The position numbers and the translations under genes were made by a program. Positions 5,670-7,167 of a stretch of 7,167 nucleotides of DNA are shown one piece after another. This DNA comes from DATLGD01 sp035540755 (GTDB taxonomy: Bacteria > Actinomycetota > Actinomycetes > Mycobacteriales > SCTD01): contig DATLGD010000142.1 in the NCBI GenBank assembly GCA_035540755.1, forward strand, positions 1 to 7,167, written 5' to 3'. The notes under the pieces were generated by a model. The model was not told the origin of the DNA, did no database searches, and saw only the letters and a program-made list of their open reading frames with translations. Positions within the stretch are counted from its first letter, which is position 1. Every line of letters begins with the position of its first letter.

Positions 5670-7097
5670 GTGGACGGGGAGTCGCTGTTCGACGCCGGCG
5701 AGCGCGCGGCCGAGGACCGGGTGGCGCCGCTGGCGGTCCGGATGCGGCCCCGCAGCCTCGACGAGGTGGTCGGCCAGCAGCACCTGCTCGGTGCGGGCGC
5801 GCCGCTCCGGCGCCTGGTGGAGGGCGACGCGCCGCTGTCGGTGGTGCTGTGGGGCCCGCCCGGCACGGGCAAGACCACCCTCGCCTACGTCATCGCCAGC
5901 TCGACGCGACGCCGGTTCCGTGAGCTGTCGGCCGTCACGGCCGGTGTCAAGGACGTCCGGCTCGTCGTCGAGGAGGCGCGCAGGGCACTCGGCGAGACCG
6001 GCGCGCAGACGGTGCTGTTCGTCGACGAGGTGCACCGGTTCAGCAAGACCCAGCAGGACGCGCTGCTGCCGAGCGTCGAGAACCGCTGGGTCACGCTCGT
6101 CGCCGCCACGACGGAGAACCCGTTCTTCAGCGTCATCTCCCCGCTGCTGTCCCGCAGCCTGCTCCTGACCCTCGAGCCGCTGACCGACGACGACGTCCGC
6201 GCCGTCGTCCGTCGCGCGGTCGCCGACCAGCGCGGCCTCGGCGGCGCCGTCACGATCGACCCGGACGCCGAGGAGCACCTGGTCCGGCTGGCCGGCGGCG
6301 ACGCCCGGCGGGCGCTCACCGCCCTGGAGGCGGCCGCCGGCGCGGGGGACCGTGTGACCCTGGCCCTCCTCGAGCAGGCGGTCGACCGGGCGGCCGTCCG
6401 CTACGACCGCGACGGCGACCAGCACTACGACGTCATCAGCGCCTTCATCAAGAGCATCCGCGGTTCCGACGTCGACGCCGCGCTGCACTACCTCGCCCGC
6501 ATGTTCGAGGCAGGGGAGGACCCGCGCTTCATCGCGCGGCGCCTGGTGGTGCACGCCAGCGAGGACGTCGGCATGGCCGACCCGTCGGCGCTCCAGGTCG
6601 CGGTCGCCGCGGCGTCGGCCCTCGAGCTGATCGGGATGCCCGAGGCCCGGCTCAACCTGGCCCAGGCCACCATCCACCTGGCGCTCGCGCCCAAGAGCAA
6701 CGCGGTGCTGGCCGCGGTCGACACGGCGCTGGCCGACGTGCGGTCCGGGCGCACCGGCACGGTGCCCGCGCACCTGCGCGACAGCCACTACCCGGGCGCG
6801 CGCAAACTCGGTCACGGCAGCCCCGGCGGCTACCGATACCCTCACGACTTCCCGGGAAGGGTCGTGGCGCAGCAGTACGCGCCCGACCCGGTCGTGGGGC
6901 GGGAGTACTACTCGCCGAGCGGCCTCGGGGTCGAGCGCGTCGCCGCCGAGCGGCTCGCGGGGCTGCGCGAGGTGCTGCGCGGTGACCGCGGTGTCGTCCC
7001 GGGGGACGTCGCGACCGGCTTCCGGCCCCGCTGCAGGCCCGCACGCCCGACCACCGAGGAGCTCGACGCCCTCGCGACCCAGGAGGACGACACGTGA
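5670..7097 (+). CDS. rarA: Replication-associated recombination protein RarA (MgsA/WRNIP1 family AAA+ ATPase)
   Basis: The 475-residue protein aligns by eye along its length with E. coli RarA (about 447 residues). MRPRSLDEVVGQQHLLG (25-41) opens the AAA+ domain. Walker A is GPPGTGKT (62-69), Walker B is LFVDEVHRF (116-124), sensor 1 is AATTENP (145-151), the arginine finger is R162 in LLSRS, and sensor 2 is GDARRAL (210-216). The C-terminal MgsA tetramerisation domain follows, with HYDVISAFIKSIRGSDVDAAL and the ASEDVGMADP and LALAPKSNAV motifs. RarA acts at stalled replication forks in the cytoplasm and contacts SSB. The GTG start gives an N-terminus (MDGESLFDAG) of usual form for actinobacteria. 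All catalytic motifs are intact. It heads a plus-strand unit with the overlapping DUF948-like gene and is divergent from the glycosyltransferase unit. Confidence 0.97.
   Translation: MDGESLFDAGERAAEDRVAPLAVRMRPRSLDEVVGQQHLLGAGAPLRRLVEGDAPLSVVLWGPPGTGKTTLAYVIASSTRRRFRELSAVTAGVKDVRLVVEEARRALGETGAQTVLFVDEVHRFSKTQQDALLPSVENRWVTLVAATTENPFFSVISPLLSRSLLLTLEPLTDDDVRAVVRRAVADQRGLGGAVTIDPDAEEHLVRLAGGDARRALTALEAAAGAGDRVTLALLEQAVDRAAVRYDRDGDQHYDVISAFIKSIRGSDVDAALHYLARMFEAGEDPRFIARRLVVHASEDVGMADPSALQVAVAAASALELIGMPEARLNLAQATIHLALAPKSNAVLAAVDTALADVRSGRTGTVPAHLRDSHYPGARKLGHGSPGGYRYPHDFPGRVVAQQYAPDPVVGREYYSPSGLGVERVAAERLAGLREVLRGDRGVVPGDVATGFRPRCRPARPTTEELDALATQEDDT
7081..7086 (+). promoter_or_regulatory. 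Ribosome binding site of the DUF948-like gene
   Basis: AGGAGG lies inside the end of rarA, seven bases before the GTG at 7094. It is the strongest ribosome binding site in the window and supports the start of the overlapping downstream gene. Confidence 0.85.
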
Positions 7098-7167
7098 GTG
7101 GCGGTGAGATCGCGGCGCTCGTGATCGCGGGAGCGCTGGCCGTGCTGCTGTTGGCGCTGACGTTCGT
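7094..7167 (+). CDS. DUF948-like membrane protein, 5' end only
   Basis: Only the first 24 codons are present before the window ends. The GTG start overlaps the rarA stop (GTGA, four bases) and has AGGAGG at a good distance. The visible protein is MSGGEIAALV followed by a hydrophobic run (about residues 6-25), an N-terminal membrane anchor. In actinomycetes a short DUF948 protein with this kind of N-terminus commonly follows rarA and comes before alaS. The family name rests on this context and the short N-terminal resemblance. Function is unknown. Confidence 0.7.
   Translation, partial: MSGGEIAALVIAGALAVLLLALTF

Noticed and set aside
4484..5878. Upstream extension of the epimerase frame through the GT2 gene.
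   Set aside because: It is an out-of-frame reading of the GT2 gene. The Rossmann motif begins right after the GTG at 4483, so the coupled start is correct.
4600..6168. A 522-codon plus-strand open frame across the GT2 gene and into rarA.
   Set aside because: It is antisense to the GT2 gene and then a wrong frame of rarA, with low-complexity sequence and no motifs.
5571..6845. A 424-codon minus-strand open frame across rarA.
   Set aside because: It is antisense to a well-conserved rarA gene and its translation is compositionally biased without recognisable domains.

Overview
This window reads as a chromosomal segment of a high-GC actinobacterium. The reasons are the strong G/C bias at third codon positions, the frequent GTG starts, the tight GTGA stop/start overlaps, at least one apparently leaderless promoter, and a rarA gene followed by a DUF948-type gene, an order I recall from actinomycetes. 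Geodermatophilaceae or a relative is a guess only.

Layout. (1) Positions 1-141 hold a perfect 38-bp inverted repeat whose outer end is the first base of the window, plus the possible start of an unrecognised minus-strand gene. (2) Positions 153-1227 (minus) carry a class I SAM methyltransferase followed after one base by a four-helix small membrane protein of the SMR/EamA-like type. (3) Positions 1228-1392 are a divergent control region. (4) Positions 1393-3612 (plus) encode a 739-residue YfhO-like, GT-C-type integral membrane protein. (5) Positions 3584-5574 (minus) hold a polyprenyl-phosphate-type GT2 glycosyltransferase and, through a 4-base overlap, an extended-SDR NAD-dependent epimerase/dehydratase. 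The epimerase converges on the YfhO-like gene with a 29-base 3' overlap. (6) Positions 5575-5669 are a short divergent promoter region. (7) From 5670 (plus) come the housekeeping gene rarA and, overlapping by 4 bases, the first 24 codons of a DUF948-like membrane protein.

How it fits together. The middle genes supply the expected parts of a lipid-carrier glycosylation route. The epimerase would make or alter a nucleotide sugar. The GT2 would load a sugar onto polyprenyl phosphate at the inner membrane face. The SMR-like protein would help flip it, and the YfhO-like protein would transfer the sugar to an acceptor on the outer face. The methyltransferase may modify a sugar or lipid. This matches the logic of ArnC/ArnEF/ArnT, GtrB/GtrA/Gtr and Bacillus CsbB/GtcA/YfhO. 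The assignment to one pathway is inference: the genes sit in three transcription units and neither sugar nor acceptor can be read from the sequence. rarA and the DUF948-like gene are an unrelated housekeeping unit.

I see no rRNA, tRNA, CRISPR array, insertion sequence or phage gene.
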